Shown here: positions 1 to 9,421 of the stretch, in pieces
Position numbering within the stretch: the first letter of the stretch is position 1
Layout: each line of letters begins with the position of its first letter
Source of the DNA: CADEFX01 sp963840425
GTDB lineage: Bacteria; Pseudomonadota; Alphaproteobacteria; Rhizobiales; Hyphomicrobiaceae
Direction: 5' to 3'
NCBI GenBank assembly: GCA_963840425.1
Contig: CAWIYZ010000034.1
Location: forward strand, 381,304-445,303
DNA length: 64,000 nt
The notes under the pieces: model-generated
Seen by the model: the letters and a program-made list of their open reading frames with translations, nothing else
The model's database searches: none
What the model was told of the DNA's origin: nothing
Made by a program: the position numbers and the translations under genes

Positions 1-786
1 AATCTGGCTGCGCGTCTCGCCGAGGTGAAGCCTGATGTCTGCTTCAACGCGTTGCATGGACGCTGGGGCGAGGACGGCTGCGTGCAGGGCCTGCTCGAGG
101 TGCTGAATATCCCCTACACGCACTCGGGCGTGCTTGCCTCCGCCGTCGCCATGCACAAGGAGCAGACCAAGCGCGTCGTGCAGGCGGTCGGCGTGCCGAT
201 CGCGCCCGCGCGCATCCTCACGCCGGCCGAAGCGCTGGCCGAGCACGCGCTGCCGCCGCCCTATGTCGCCAAGCCGATCGCCGAGGGCTCCAGCGTCGGC
301 GTCGTTATCGTCAAGCTCGGCGCCAACCGGCCGCCGGAGGCCATCCGCACCATTCCCGTCACGCGCGACGGCGAGATCATGGTCGAGCGCTTCGTGCCGG
401 GACGCGAGCTCACCTGCGGCGTCATCGGCGACAAGGCGACGGACATCATCGACATCGTGCCGGCCGCCAACCTCGAGTTCTACGACTACGAGGCCAAATA
501 CGCGCCCGGCGGCTCGCACCACATCCTGCCGGCGCAGATCCCCACGCACGTGCGCGATGCGGTGCGCAAGCACACGCTGGCGACGCACCAGGCGCTCGGC
601 TGCCGCGGTATCTCGCGCTGCGATTTCCGCTGGGACGACGAGCGCGACGAGCTGATCTTCCTCGAGATCAACACCCAGCCCGGCATGACGCCGACCTCGC
701 TCATTCCGGAGCTTGCTGCCTATGCTGGCCTGCCGTTCGGCAAGCTGCTCGCCTGGCTGGTCGAGGATGCGAGTGTGGATCGGTGA
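1..786 (+). CDS. ddl: D-alanine--D-alanine ligase, 5' end outside window
   Basis: ATP-grasp ligase that joins two D-alanines in the cytoplasm for peptidoglycan precursors. The frame is open from base 1, so the N-terminal ~45 residues (family length about 305) lie upstream of the window; the GTG at 25 is internal. Visible are the ligase signature HGRWGEDG near residues 19-26 of the fragment, the ATP-grasp lysine region (PYVAKPIAEGSSVGV), and the C-terminal metal/substrate motif EINTQPGMT. It lies directly upstream of ftsQ-ftsA-ftsZ, the usual dcw-cluster position. The product and the truncation by the window edge are secure. Confidence 0.96.
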   Translation, partial: NLAARLAEVKPDVCFNALHGRWGEDGCVQGLLEVLNIPYTHSGVLASAVAMHKEQTKRVVQAVGVPIAPARILTPAEALAEHALPPPYVAKPIAEGSSVGVVIVKLGANRPPEAIRTIPVTRDGEIMVERFVPGRELTCGVIGDKATDIIDIVPAANLEFYDYEAKYAPGGSHHILPAQIPTHVRDAVRKHTLATHQALGCRGISRCDFRWDDERDELIFLEINTQPGMTPTSLIPELAAYAGLPFGKLLAWLVEDASVDR

Positions 787-916
787 TGGGTCGCTGCTCG
801 TTGAGGACTGGTAACCCTTAATTAACTCCCTTCGTGAAAGGTTAACGGCGGACGGCGCGTGCGGTCGTCCGGCCCGCTCGGCGTGCGCTCAAAGCGATGC
901 GCCGCAAGGCAGGCCA

Positions 917-1853
917 GTGGGACGAGGTGGACCAGTGCAGAGAGAGGCGAGAGGCGGCAGGCTGTGGTGGCGCGCCGGCGAACGGCAGCCGTCTATGCGC
1001 GCGCGTCCGGCATCGCACTCGCACGCCCCTGCCATGCCGCGCGGCTTTCGCACCATCCACCGTGCCCGGCGCTCGCGCTCGCTTCCGCTCATCCTGTGCA
1101 GTCTGATCGGTGCCGGCGCGTTTGCGGCGCTGACCGACGGCGGCCAAACCGCACGCGGCGCCAAGCCGCTCGCCGAGCAGATCGAACTCGCTGCTCGTCC
1201 AAGCCGGCTTCGGTATCAACGAGGTTTGGCTGACAGGCCATCGCTACACCGTCGACTCCGATCTCTTCGCCGCACTCGATCAGGAGAATGCGGGCTCGCT
1301 CCTGCGCTTCGATCCGCGCAAGGCGCGCGACCGCATCGAGCGCCTGTCCTGGGTCGAGACGGCAGCCGTCACGCGCGTCTTCCCGGATCAGCTCCGTATC
1401 GACATCAAGGAGCGCCACCCGTTCGCCGTGTGGATCAACGACGGCCGCGAGGCCCTGGTCGATGCCTCGGGCCGCCTACTCGCCTACGTGACGCCGGGTG
1501 CGGCAAACGATCTGCCGCGTATTCGTGGCGCCGAGGCTCCGGCCGCCGCCGCCGAGCTGTTCGCTGCGCTGCGGCGGCATCCGGACATCGCGCAACGGTT
1601 GGAAACCGCCGACCGCATCGGCGGACGGCGCTGGACGCTCCGGCTCGAGTTCAGCGTTGCGGTGCTGCTCCCGGCTGACCGCCAGGCTGCCGCCATCGAC
1701 CGGCTGGCCGACCTGCAAACGCGCCAGAGCCTGCTCGATCGCGGAAATCTGGTCGCGGATCTGCGGCTTGCGCATCGCATCGCCATCCGCCGCACCGGTG
1801 TGCTGGTCGGCGGCAATAGCCAGGGCGCCGCCGAAGCGCCCGGCGGCGGCTGA
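917..1853 (+). CDS. ftsQ: Cell division protein FtsQ, disrupted by an apparent +1 frameshift
   Basis: Bitopic divisome protein with one N-terminal membrane helix and a periplasmic POTRA domain. An Arg-rich cytoplasmic start and a helix (LPLILCSLIGAGAFAAL) are read in the frame opening at GTG 917 (ATGs at 995 and 1034 are alternatives). From about 1191 the protein continues one base later: LLVQAGFGINEV, then LTGHRYTVDSD, FPDQLRIDIKERHPFAVW and a C-terminal LADLQTRQSLLDR segment typical of alphaproteobacterial FtsQ. Skipping one base at about 1190 (context GAACTC-G-CTGCTC) joins them into roughly 311 residues. FtsQ is normally essential, so an assembly error or very recent mutation is likely. 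It lies between ddl and ftsA in the canonical order. Confidence 0.85.
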
Positions 1854-1874
1854 CGGACCGGTGGAGCAGCGCGC

Positions 1875-3143
1875 ATGCTGAAACGGCACCGGGGAAAAGC
1901 AAAGGCGGGCAGGCTGATCGGCGCGCTCGACATCGGCAGCAGCAAGGTCTGCTGCCTGATCATGGTCGGCGATGCGCCCAGCCAAATCGAGCTCATCGGC
2001 TTCGGTCACCATCGCACACAGGGCATCAAGGCCGGCGTCGTGCTCGATCCCGAGCAGGTCGAGCGCTGCGTCAGGGCGGCCGTCGCGCAAGCCGAGCGCA
2101 TGGCTGGCGTCACCTTGGACCGCGTGCTCGTCACCGTGACGTGCGGGCGGCTCAAGTCGGCGAACTTCATCGCCCGCGCCACCCTGCCGGAGCATGTCGT
2201 CGGCCGCGGCGACATCGCGCGTGTGCAATCCGCCGCCGAGGCCTTCATCGGCCGGAGCGGGCGCACCATCATCCAGCTCGTGCACGGCGGCTGGCGCCTG
2301 GACGGTATCGGCGGCACGCGCGATCCGCTCGGCATGGCCGGCAGCGAGCTCTCGTTGCCGGTACACGCCGTGAGCACCGACGAGCCGCCCTTGCGCAACC
2401 TCCTGCATGTGGTCGAGCGCTGCTATCTGGAAACGGAAGGCGTTATCGCCGCGCCATATGCCAGCGCGCTGGCCGTGACCACCGAGGAGGAGCGCCGGCA
2501 AGGCGTGCTGTGCATCGATTTCGGCGGCGGCACCACCACGCTCGCCATGTTCGTGGACGGACAGTTTGTCTATGCCGACAGTGTGCCCGTCGGCGGCAGC
2601 CACATCAGCTACGACATCGCCCGCGAGCTTGCGACACCTCTTGCAGAAGCCGAGCGAATCAAGACGCTGTATGGCACGCTGGTGCCGGCCGCTTCCGACG
2701 AGCGCGAGATGATTTCGTTTCCCGGTGCCGTTGAGACCGAGGGTGCGCCCTACGAGACGACGAAGGCACGCTTGAGCGCCATCATTGCCGCCCGCATCGA
2801 GGCCATCCACGGCCTTGTGGCGGAGCGGGTGGCGCAGAGCAGGCTCGAGCATCTGGTGACCGGGCGCATCGTGCTGACGGGTGGCGCCAGCCAGCTCGTC
2901 GGACTGGCAGAGTGGTGGTCGCAGCATTCGGGCGTGACGGCGCGGGTGGGGCGTCCGCTACCGGTCGGCGGCATGCCGGACAATTTGTGCAGCCCGGCGT
3001 TCGCAGCGGCAACGGGTCTGGTGTTGGCTGCGGTCTCGCCCGGGGCGGGTATCGGTGGAGGCTTGTCCGTGGGTCATGAGCGGGTGGCTGCCGCAGACGG
3101 CTACTTCGGACGCCTGCGCGGTTGGGTGCGTGAGAGCTTCTAG
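1875..3143 (+). CDS. ftsA: Cell division protein FtsA
   Basis: Actin-like ATPase that anchors FtsZ to the membrane. The 422-residue protein shows the actin-fold phosphate-1 loop (GALDIGSSKVCCLI, residues about 16-29), the phosphate-2 loop (CIDFGGGTTTLAMF, about 213-226), the adenosine motif IVLTGGASQLVGL near 335, and a C-terminal amphipathic tail (YFGRLRGWVRESF) that fits the membrane-targeting helix. It starts 22 bp after ftsQ and is followed by ftsZ after a palindromic repeat. Length and motifs are normal for Hyphomicrobiales. Confidence 0.96.
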   Translation: MLKRHRGKAKAGRLIGALDIGSSKVCCLIMVGDAPSQIELIGFGHHRTQGIKAGVVLDPEQVERCVRAAVAQAERMAGVTLDRVLVTVTCGRLKSANFIARATLPEHVVGRGDIARVQSAAEAFIGRSGRTIIQLVHGGWRLDGIGGTRDPLGMAGSELSLPVHAVSTDEPPLRNLLHVVERCYLETEGVIAAPYASALAVTTEEERRQGVLCIDFGGGTTTLAMFVDGQFVYADSVPVGGSHISYDIARELATPLAEAERIKTLYGTLVPAASDEREMISFPGAVETEGAPYETTKARLSAIIAARIEAIHGLVAERVAQSRLEHLVTGRIVLTGGASQLVGLAEWWSQHSGVTARVGRPLPVGGMPDNLCSPAFAAATGLVLAAVSPGAGIGGGLSVGHERVAAADGYFGRLRGWVRESF

Positions 3144-3277
3144 AGCGCGATCGGCTCACATGGGAGCGCTACCGCTTCTATGTGAGGCGTGAATCGCACT
3201 CTAACTTTAGGTGAAGAGCAGGATTCACGCTCCAGATGGATCGCGTATGCGATTCCATCTGAAACGATCCTGATCTT
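3142..3277. repeat. Family-2 palindromic mosaic repeat between ftsA and ftsZ
   Basis: Imperfect hairpins: AGAGCGCGATC, then CACATGGGAGCG facing CGCTTCTATGTG, then a module with GAGCAGGATTCACGC facing GCGATTCCATCTG and GATCCTGATCTT. The same modules recur near 9.3, 9.9, 29.9, 31.3, 31.9 and 44.2 kb. The element sits inside the ftsA-ftsZ intergenic region, so it could be transcribed and affect ftsZ mRNA; that is inference. Confidence 0.7.
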
Positions 3278-3327
3278 GAGGGGCGCGGCGCGCCAGATGC
3301 GCCAGGGCTGATGAGGCGGGACCCTAG

Positions 3328-4917
3328 ATGAGCATCAAGCTGCAGTTGCCCAAGGTCGCCGACCTCAAGCCGCGCATCACCGTGATCGGCGTCGGCGGCG
3401 CTGGCGGCAACGCCATCAACAATATGATCGCGTCGGGCCTGGACGGCGTCGAATACATCGTTGCCAACACCGATGCGCAGGCGCTCGCCATGTCCAGCGC
3501 AGAGCGGCGCATCCAGCTCGGCGTCAATCTGACCGAGGGGCTCGGCGCCGGCTCCAAACCCGAGATCGGCGAGGCGGCGGCCGAGGAGGCGCTGGACGAG
3601 ATCCGCACCGCCATGGCCGGCTCGCACATGGTGTTCATCGCCGCCGGCATGGGCGGCGGCACCGGCACCGGCGCTGCCGGTGTGATCGCGCGCGCCGCCC
3701 GTGAGTTGAGCGTCCTGACTGTCGGCATCGTCACCAAGCCGTTCCAGTTCGAGGGCACGCGGCGCTTGCGCACGGCGGAAGCGGGCATTGCCGAGCTCAG
3801 GAAATACGTGGACACGCTGATCGTCATTCCCAATCAGAACCTGTTCCGGGTGGCGACCGAGAAGACCACGTTTGCCGACGCTTTCATGCTGGCCGACCAG
3901 GTGCTGTATTCCGGTGTCGCCTGCATCGTCGACCTGATCGTCAAGGACGGTCTCATCAACCTCGACTTTGCCGATGTGCGCGCCGTCATGAGCGGCATGG
4001 GCAGCGCCATGATGGGCACTGGCGAGGCATCCGGCGAGCGCCGCGCCACCGTCGCCGCCGAGGAGGCGATCTCCAACCCGCTGCTCGACGATGTGACGCT
4101 GAAAGGCGCCCGCGGCGTGCTGTTGTCCATCATCGGCGGGCGCGACATGACGCTTTACGAGGTCGATGAGGCAGCGAGCCGCGTGCGCCAGGAGGTCGAT
4201 CCCGACGCCAACATCATCGTCGGCGCCACCTTCGACGAAAGCCTCGGCGACAAGATCCGTGTCGCCATCGTTGCATCGGGTATGGCGCGACAGGGCGTGC
4301 ACGACGCACGCCATCCGCTCGAGCCGATGCCGCCGCCGCGCCGGTCCCATAGTGCGCCGCGTCCACCGGAGTCGCGCAGCTTCCATGCGGGCCGTGCCCC
4401 GCCGCCGCGGCACGCCGCACCGCAGCCCGACTATTCTATGCAACGCGAGGAGGTGCAGGAGCGCTTGTCAGAGGCCGTCGAGTTGGGCGAGCCGCACGAG
4501 GAGCGCGATGACGAGCATGCGCCGCATACGAACCCACCTGCCGATCCTTCGCAACGGCGCGAGCTGTGGGAGGGCCCAGACGGCGTGCTCATCGAGGAGG
4601 GCTTGCCGCAGTTCGGCCAGTCGGCTCATCCGCCGCGCACCGTTCCGCCACCGCTCGGCGACCAGCACTCCGGCCGCGGGTTTACGCCAGCAGCGCCGAC
4701 GCCGTTGCGGCGCGCCGGCCGTCGTATGCCGGACCTGCAGGATTTTCCTCAGGTCGGGCAGCGCGAGTACCGCGCCAAGACCGGGCAGTATCCCGACGAA
4801 TCAGACTACGGACCACGCGCATACGGACCGTTGTCGGGCGACCAGCAGCCGCGCAAACGCAGCTTGCTGCAACGGCTCGTCAGCGCCAGCCGCGGCCGTG
4901 GTGAAGGCCGCGAGTGA
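3328..4917 (+). CDS. ftsZ: Cell division protein FtsZ
   Basis: Tubulin-like GTPase that forms the Z ring. The 529-residue protein has the nucleotide-binding glycine loop GVGGAGGNAINNMI (about 21-34) and the tubulin signature GMGGGTGTGAA (107-117). The globular core ends near residue 330. It is followed by a long Pro/Arg/His-rich disordered linker and a conserved alphaproteobacterial element (RMPDLQDFPQ, about 466-475), then a basic tail (RKRSLLQRLVSASRGRGEGRE). The long C-terminus is usual for Hyphomicrobiales FtsZ; the canonical short FtsA-binding peptide is not obvious by eye. Start ATG 3328 is supported by the conserved MSIKLQLP-type opening. Confidence 0.96.
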   Translation: MSIKLQLPKVADLKPRITVIGVGGAGGNAINNMIASGLDGVEYIVANTDAQALAMSSAERRIQLGVNLTEGLGAGSKPEIGEAAAEEALDEIRTAMAGSHMVFIAAGMGGGTGTGAAGVIARAARELSVLTVGIVTKPFQFEGTRRLRTAEAGIAELRKYVDTLIVIPNQNLFRVATEKTTFADAFMLADQVLYSGVACIVDLIVKDGLINLDFADVRAVMSGMGSAMMGTGEASGERRATVAAEEAISNPLLDDVTLKGARGVLLSIIGGRDMTLYEVDEAASRVRQEVDPDANIIVGATFDESLGDKIRVAIVASGMARQGVHDARHPLEPMPPPRRSHSAPRPPESRSFHAGRAPPPRHAAPQPDYSMQREEVQERLSEAVELGEPHEERDDEHAPHTNPPADPSQRRELWEGPDGVLIEEGLPQFGQSAHPPRTVPPPLGDQHSGRGFTPAAPTPLRRAGRRMPDLQDFPQVGQREYRAKTGQYPDESDYGPRAYGPLSGDQQPRKRSLLQRLVSASRGRGEGRE

Positions 4918-5248
4918 GCGGTGACGGCGCTACGAAATCTGCTAGACTTGCGGCGGCGCGAATCAGATCGCGGTGTCAAATATTTTGGAATGATTTCAAG
5001 TCATCAGACCGTCACGATCGAGTGTAGCCGTCGCGTAACACAGTGTAAGAAACCGTGATTTGTCGCGGCCGTGAGAGCCACGTTATCGTTCTGGTTAAGA
5101 GCTGTTTCGATTCGCTCCATACAGGGCCCGTAACAAGCAAGTTGGCCCGGACACGGCAAGAGCAATCGAGGCGAGCTTTTGGGGGGCTCAGGCAGGTCTG
5201 GGGATAGTCCAGCCTGAGTCGAATAGGGGATCGAGGGACGGCGCTACA
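4918..5248 (+). other. ftsZ-lpxC intergenic region
   Basis: No coding frame with family features. The last part (about 5160-5248) is a G-rich leader before lpxC. I see no convincing terminator or sigma-70 promoter by eye; a promoter for lpxC is likely here but cannot be placed. Confidence 0.4.
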
Positions 5249-6202
5249 ATGTCGAAGCGATTCATCGGCGCTCGCCAGACGACGATTGCGCGCGAAATCG
5301 AGGTTACGGGGACAGGGGTACATAGCGGCGCACCGGCTTCCGTGGTGCTGCATCCGGCACCGGCTGAGACCGGGCTCCGCTTCCTGGTTTCCAAACGCGG
5401 AAAGATCATCTCCGAAATAGGGGCTGACGTACGCGCCATCAAGAATCTCACGCTCTGCACGGTCATAGGTGACGACAAGGGCGTCACGGTTGGCACCGTC
5501 GAGCACCTTCTTTCCGCCGCCCGCGGCCTTTGTGTCGACAACTGCTATATCGAGATCGACAGCAAGGAAGTGCCGATCATGGACGGCAGCGCCGCTGCCT
5601 TCGTGGCCGCGATCGACGATGCCGGCATTCGTGAACTGCCTGCTCCACGCAAATTCATCAAGGTTGTCAAACCGGTACGGGTCGAAGAAGGCAGCTCCTG
5701 GGGCGAGCTTGCGCCGCACTCCGGCTTCCAGCTCGATGTCGAGATCGATTTCGACAGTGCTGTGATCGGCCGTCAGCGCATGCGTCTGGACTTGAGCCCC
5801 GGCGCCTATCGCAATGAGCTGTCGCGTGCCCGCACCTTTGGTTTCATGCGCGACGTGGAGAACCTCTGGAAGTCCGGGCTGGCGCTCGGCGCCTCGCTCG
5901 ACAACACCATTGCCATCGGCGACGATCGCATCATGAACCCCGAGGGGCTGCGCTATCCTCAGGAGTTCGTGCGGCACAAGATGCTGGACGCGGTCGGTGA
6001 TCTGGCTCTCGCTGGCGCCCCTCTTCTCGGTGCATACCGGTCCTCGCGGGGCGGCCACAAGCTGAATGCGCGTGTCCTGCAGGCGTTGTTCGCCGACAGC
6101 GAAGCCTGGACCTTTGTGCATGCGCCCCGCGTGCGCGACAGCGTGCCGATGGACATGTCTATCGGCATGGCGTCGGCCGCGTTTGCTGCCGACAGAACTT
6201 GA
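5249..6202 (+). CDS. lpxC: UDP-3-O-acyl-N-acetylglucosamine deacetylase
   Basis: Zinc amidase catalysing the committed step of lipid A synthesis in the cytoplasm. The 317-residue protein carries the zinc ligands H86 (TVEHLLSA), H243 and D247 (EFVRHKMLDAVGD) and the catalytic-region H270 (RGGHK), plus the substrate-loop motif MDGSAAAFV near 111-119. The ATG at 5249 gives the usual family length and an N-terminal SKRFIGARQTTIAREIEVTG, a normal opening. It follows ftsZ and precedes bamD, the standard alphaproteobacterial dcw extension. Confidence 0.97.
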   Translation: MSKRFIGARQTTIAREIEVTGTGVHSGAPASVVLHPAPAETGLRFLVSKRGKIISEIGADVRAIKNLTLCTVIGDDKGVTVGTVEHLLSAARGLCVDNCYIEIDSKEVPIMDGSAAAFVAAIDDAGIRELPAPRKFIKVVKPVRVEEGSSWGELAPHSGFQLDVEIDFDSAVIGRQRMRLDLSPGAYRNELSRARTFGFMRDVENLWKSGLALGASLDNTIAIGDDRIMNPEGLRYPQEFVRHKMLDAVGDLALAGAPLLGAYRSSRGGHKLNARVLQALFADSEAWTFVHAPRVRDSVPMDMSIGMASAAFAADRT

Positions 6203-6462
6203 TCGTCTGTTTCCTTGTCGCACTGAGCCGCTTCACAGCGCAACACGCTGTTCGCGCCACATTTTCGGCTCTTGGTGATGCGATCTTCACTCTGGGGACG
6301 GAGGTGGGACGCTCTGCACGCGGCGTTTGTTGTACGCGAGACCCCGTGCTAGACGATTGAAATGGGGTTCTCGAATCTTCGCCCGCAGGGCTGGGCGCCG
6401 GCGGCGAGAGAGTTGACAGCGGACCGGTCGTCAGAAGCCGGCTGCGAGTTGGGGACAGGCGA

Positions 6463-7452
6463 ATGGCTCTTCGTTGGCTGACATCTTCGCGTTTGCGTGC
6501 GGTCGCCACCGTAGCGATCGTCATTGGCGCCGCCGTGTTCGCCGGCTGCTCGTCCAAGCCCGACGCCAAGCTGCTCAATCCGGACCCGCCTGGCAAGATG
6601 TATGCCGAGGCCGACGCCCTGCTGCAAAAGGGCCGGCACGAGGAGTCCGCCAAAAAGTTCGAGGACCTCGATCGCGATCACCCGTACGCGCCCGAAGCGC
6701 GGCGCGCCATGGTCATGGCGGGCTATGCCTACTACAAGGCCGGACGCTATCCAGAGGCCATCGAGGCGGCCAAGCGCTATACCACCATGCATCCGGGCAC
6801 CAAGGACGCGGCGCTCGCTCATCACATCATTGCCTCGTCGCACTTCGACGAGATGAAGGACCCGACGCGCGATCAGTCCGCCACGCGCAAGGCGCTGACC
6901 GAGCTGAAGGTGCTCACCACCCGCTATCCCGACAGCCCATACGCCAAGCAGGCGGAGAATCGCATCCTGCTGTGCGAGGACGCGCTGGCCGCCAACGAGA
7001 TGACGGTCGGCCGCTACTACCTTAAGAAGGGCAATCAGGTCGCGGCCATCAACCGCTTCAAGACCGTGGTTGCCGATTACCAGACGACGGCCCACGTCGA
7101 GGAGGCGCTGATGCGTCTCACCGAGTCCTACATGTCGCTCGGCATCCAGAACGAGGCGCAGTCGGCTGCCGCCGTGCTGGGGCACAATTTCCCGCAGTCG
7201 CGCTGGTACAATGACTCCTACGCGTTGCTGCAGAAAGTCGGCCTGAAGCCGGAGATGAATTCCAAGAGCTGGGTCGGCCAGCAGTGGAAGAGCGAGATCA
7301 AGCGCGGACCGAAGGGCAAGCCCGAGCCGCTGCCCGATCCTGTCGCGCCGGCCGACAAAGCTCCGCCGAGCAAAGTGCCGGCGCAGGACATCCCGACCGC
7401 CAGCACGACGCGTACCAACAAGCCCTGGGGTCTTGGCAGTCTGTTTAATTGA
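6463..7452 (+). CDS. bamD: Outer membrane assembly lipoprotein BamD
   Basis: Lipoprotein of the beta-barrel assembly machine, on the periplasmic face of the outer membrane. The signal peptide ends in the lipobox VFAGC with lipidated Cys29. TPR-type helices follow (YAEADALLQKGRHEESAKKF, YKAGRYPEAIEAAKRY, YYLKKGNQVAAINRF), with the C-terminal BamD signature around LTESYMSLGIQNEA. The last ~60 residues are Pro/Lys-rich and probably disordered. Length 329 is slightly long for the family (250-300). In many relatives recN follows; here a cupin gene follows instead. Confidence 0.94.
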   Translation: MALRWLTSSRLRAVATVAIVIGAAVFAGCSSKPDAKLLNPDPPGKMYAEADALLQKGRHEESAKKFEDLDRDHPYAPEARRAMVMAGYAYYKAGRYPEAIEAAKRYTTMHPGTKDAALAHHIIASSHFDEMKDPTRDQSATRKALTELKVLTTRYPDSPYAKQAENRILLCEDALAANEMTVGRYYLKKGNQVAAINRFKTVVADYQTTAHVEEALMRLTESYMSLGIQNEAQSAAAVLGHNFPQSRWYNDSYALLQKVGLKPEMNSKSWVGQQWKSEIKRGPKGKPEPLPDPVAPADKAPPSKVPAQDIPTASTTRTNKPWGLGSLFN

Positions 7453-7552
7453 GACCTGGTTCTTTCCGATTGAAGTAGAGCCGCCTCGCTATTTCTGAGA
7501 AGCCGCGCCGATGTGGTAAGCCTCCGCCGCAGGTCAGGTGGAGAGGTATCCC

Positions 7553-7852
7553 ATGCAACAGGCGAAGTTGCCCCAGGCGACCCCAAACGTGCAGGCCGAC
7601 AATGATCGTGTCCGTGTCACCGAATGGCGCTTTTCGCCAGGCGCGGAGACCGGAGAGCACGTCCATGAGATGGACTACGTGATCGTGCCCTGCATGACGG
7701 GCCGGTTGAAGATCGTAGCGCCGGACGGGCAGGAGAGTATCGCCGAGCTCAAGCAGGGCGGCTCCTATTTCCGTCAGGCGGGGGTGCATCACAACGTCAT
7801 CAATGCCAACGATTTCGAGTTCGCCTTCGTCGAGATCGAGTTGAAGCGCTAG
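7553..7852 (+). CDS. Small cupin-domain protein
   Basis: A 99-residue single-domain cupin. The first cupin motif is visible as GAETGEHVHEMDYVIVPCMTG (two His and a Glu as candidate metal ligands) and the second as RQAGVHHNVINANDFEFAFVEIE. A GTG at 7538 would add five residues, but ATG 7553 has a Shine-Dalgarno-like GGTGGAGAGG seven bases upstream. Substrate unknown. It is monocistronic by position. Just upstream (7453-7490) is a fragment resembling the outer part of repeat family 1 (TTTCCGATTGAAGTAGAGCC). Confidence 0.8.
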   Translation: MQQAKLPQATPNVQADNDRVRVTEWRFSPGAETGEHVHEMDYVIVPCMTGRLKIVAPDGQESIAELKQGGSYFRQAGVHHNVINANDFEFAFVEIELKR

Positions 7853-8009
7853 CGCAGGATCGGACATTGGGCGCTGCAGTCCGATCCGTGGCCGGATGTC
7901 GCTTGCAATAATCTCTCGAGGCTTCACATCCTGCGGATGACGGCAAGAATTGGGTCGCCAGCGCCCGGTCGATCTTCTTATGTGTTCGTCACGAGGCAAT
8001 AGAGCACAC

Positions 8010-8921
8010 ATGAGATCACCCATGCTTCAGGAAGCCATCGCATCCTCTCCGCGCCCCCGTCCTGCGGCCGGCTCGCGCGACTACGACCAGATCCGCCGGG
8101 CCATCGCCTTTCTTTCGAAGGCGTGGGAGGAGCAGCCGAGCCTCGAGCGGCTCGCCGACCATCTGGGCCTGAGCCCCGCCCACTGCCAGAAGCTATTCAA
8201 GCGCTGGTGCGGCTTGAGCCCCAAGGAGTTCGTGCAGGCGATCACTGTCGACCATGCGCGTGGGCTGCTCAGCGCCTCCGCCAGCGTCCTGGATACTGCG
8301 CACGAGGTCGGCCTCTCGGGCGGCAGCCGCCTGCACGACCTGTTCGTCACGCACGAGGCCATGACGCCGGGCGACTACAAGCGCCGCGGCGAAGGTCTCG
8401 AGATCGCCTACGGGTTCCACGCAACGCCCTTCGGCGAGGCGCTGTTGCTGGCGACGGAACGCGGCGTGGCCGGCCTCGCCTTCATCAACGAGGACGCGGG
8501 GCAAACCCGCGCCGAGGCGCTGGCCGACATGACATCGCGATGGCCGAAGGCACGTTTCGCGGAATTGCCGAAGCGCACGGAGAGCCATGCCCGCAACATT
8601 TTCGGCGCGGGACACTCGCGGTCGGAGCAGCCCGTACGCCTGGTGCTGATCGGCACGGATTTCGAGGTGCGCGTATGGGAGGCGCTGCTGAAGATCCCCA
8701 TGGGCCGGGCGGTCAGCTACAGCGATATCGCCCGTCATCTCGGCCAGCCGACGGCGTCGCGCGCCGTGGGATCAGCGGTTGGCCGCAACCCGATCTCCTT
8801 CGTCGTGCCCTGCCATCGCGTGCTGCGCGGCGACGGCAACCTCGGCGGCTATCACTGGGGCCTGACGCGCAAGCGGGCGCTGATCGGATGGGAGGCGGGC
8901 CGCCTCGGCGCGGCCGCCTAG
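8010..8921 (+). CDS. Ada-like AraC-type regulator fused to O6-methylguanine-DNA methyltransferase
   Basis: Residues about 25-125 form an AraC-type helix-turn-helix region (LERLADHLGLSPAHCQKLFKR and a second helix pair ending MTPGDYK). Residues about 130-295 are the alkyltransferase domain with active-site Cys268 in VVPCHRV, the helix-turn-helix RAVGSAVGRNP and a GNLGGYHWG loop. It lacks the N-terminal zinc domain of classical Ada that senses methyl phosphotriesters, so it should repair O6-alkylguanine but may sense damage differently. ATG 8010 is chosen over upstream in-frame starts because the conserved region begins soon after; ATG 8022 is equally possible. Confidence 0.9.
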   Translation: MRSPMLQEAIASSPRPRPAAGSRDYDQIRRAIAFLSKAWEEQPSLERLADHLGLSPAHCQKLFKRWCGLSPKEFVQAITVDHARGLLSASASVLDTAHEVGLSGGSRLHDLFVTHEAMTPGDYKRRGEGLEIAYGFHATPFGEALLLATERGVAGLAFINEDAGQTRAEALADMTSRWPKARFAELPKRTESHARNIFGAGHSRSEQPVRLVLIGTDFEVRVWEALLKIPMGRAVSYSDIARHLGQPTASRAVGSAVGRNPISFVVPCHRVLRGDGNLGGYHWGLTRKRALIGWEAGRLGAAA

Positions 8922-8924
8922 CTA

Positions 8925-9227
8925 GCGTCTTTCTGTTCTTGGCTGAACCATCTCGCGGGACAGAGCCCAGTCCTGCGTCCCCGGCCATCGCGTCGAAGAC
9001 GCGCCTTCGGCACGATGCGCCGTCCGCGCGGAGCGCGGCTTCGGCCACGATGCGCGCATGAGCCGGGGCCTTTCACGCTGATGTCTCGAACGGCGAGCCA
9101 GAAAAATGCGGTAGCGCGAAAGATCCCGGATAAGCGCGCGCCCGCGTGCCTTCGGCACGACGCGCGGCTTTCCGGGAACGCAGGAGGAGATGCTGCCGCG
9201 CTTCAAACTTAACCGGAACGCCTCTAG
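8925..9227 (+). repeat. Family-1 dispersed palindromic element, copy a
   Basis: About 300 bp with an outer degenerate inverted repeat (GCGTCTTTCTG / GGAACGCCTCTAG). Inner arms CGTCCCCGGCC and GAGCCGGGGCC face TCCGGGAACGCAGG. A central core at 9078-9129 (TGATGTCTCGAACGGCGAG, then AAAATGCGG) is nearly identical, inverted, at 32089-32138. No coding frame is credible. Short GTGCCTTCGGCAC hairpins are embedded. Confidence 0.75.
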
Positions 9228-9310
9228 ATGTTCAGTGCCGGATTGTCGTGGATTCCGGGACTGAACACCGAGAGCGTAATCGCTTCACGGGGACGCGCTA
9301 CGCTTCCGTG

Positions 9311-9418
9311 CGCGGCGTGAATCGCAATCTAAACTATCAAGTGTAGCGCAGGATTCATGCTTCGGCCGAGACGTCTCGATTGCGGTAAAGCGATGCAATC
9401 CGAAGCGATGCTGCTCTG
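9311..9418. repeat. Family-2 palindromic mosaic repeat
   Basis: Modules GCGTGAATCGCAATCT, CGCAGGATTCATGCTTCGG and TGCAATCCGAAGCGATGCTG form an imperfect palindrome like those at 29901 and 31839. It abuts the 3' end of the minus-strand gene ending at 9422. Confidence 0.65.
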
Positions 9419-9421
9419 ACC

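Noticed and set aside
1476..2927. Long open frame antisense to ftsA (and similar ones opposite ftsZ, groEL, uvrC, lpxC and the SBP gene)
   Set aside because: They mirror strongly conserved genes in GC-rich DNA, where the opposite strand stays open by codon bias; no family motifs.
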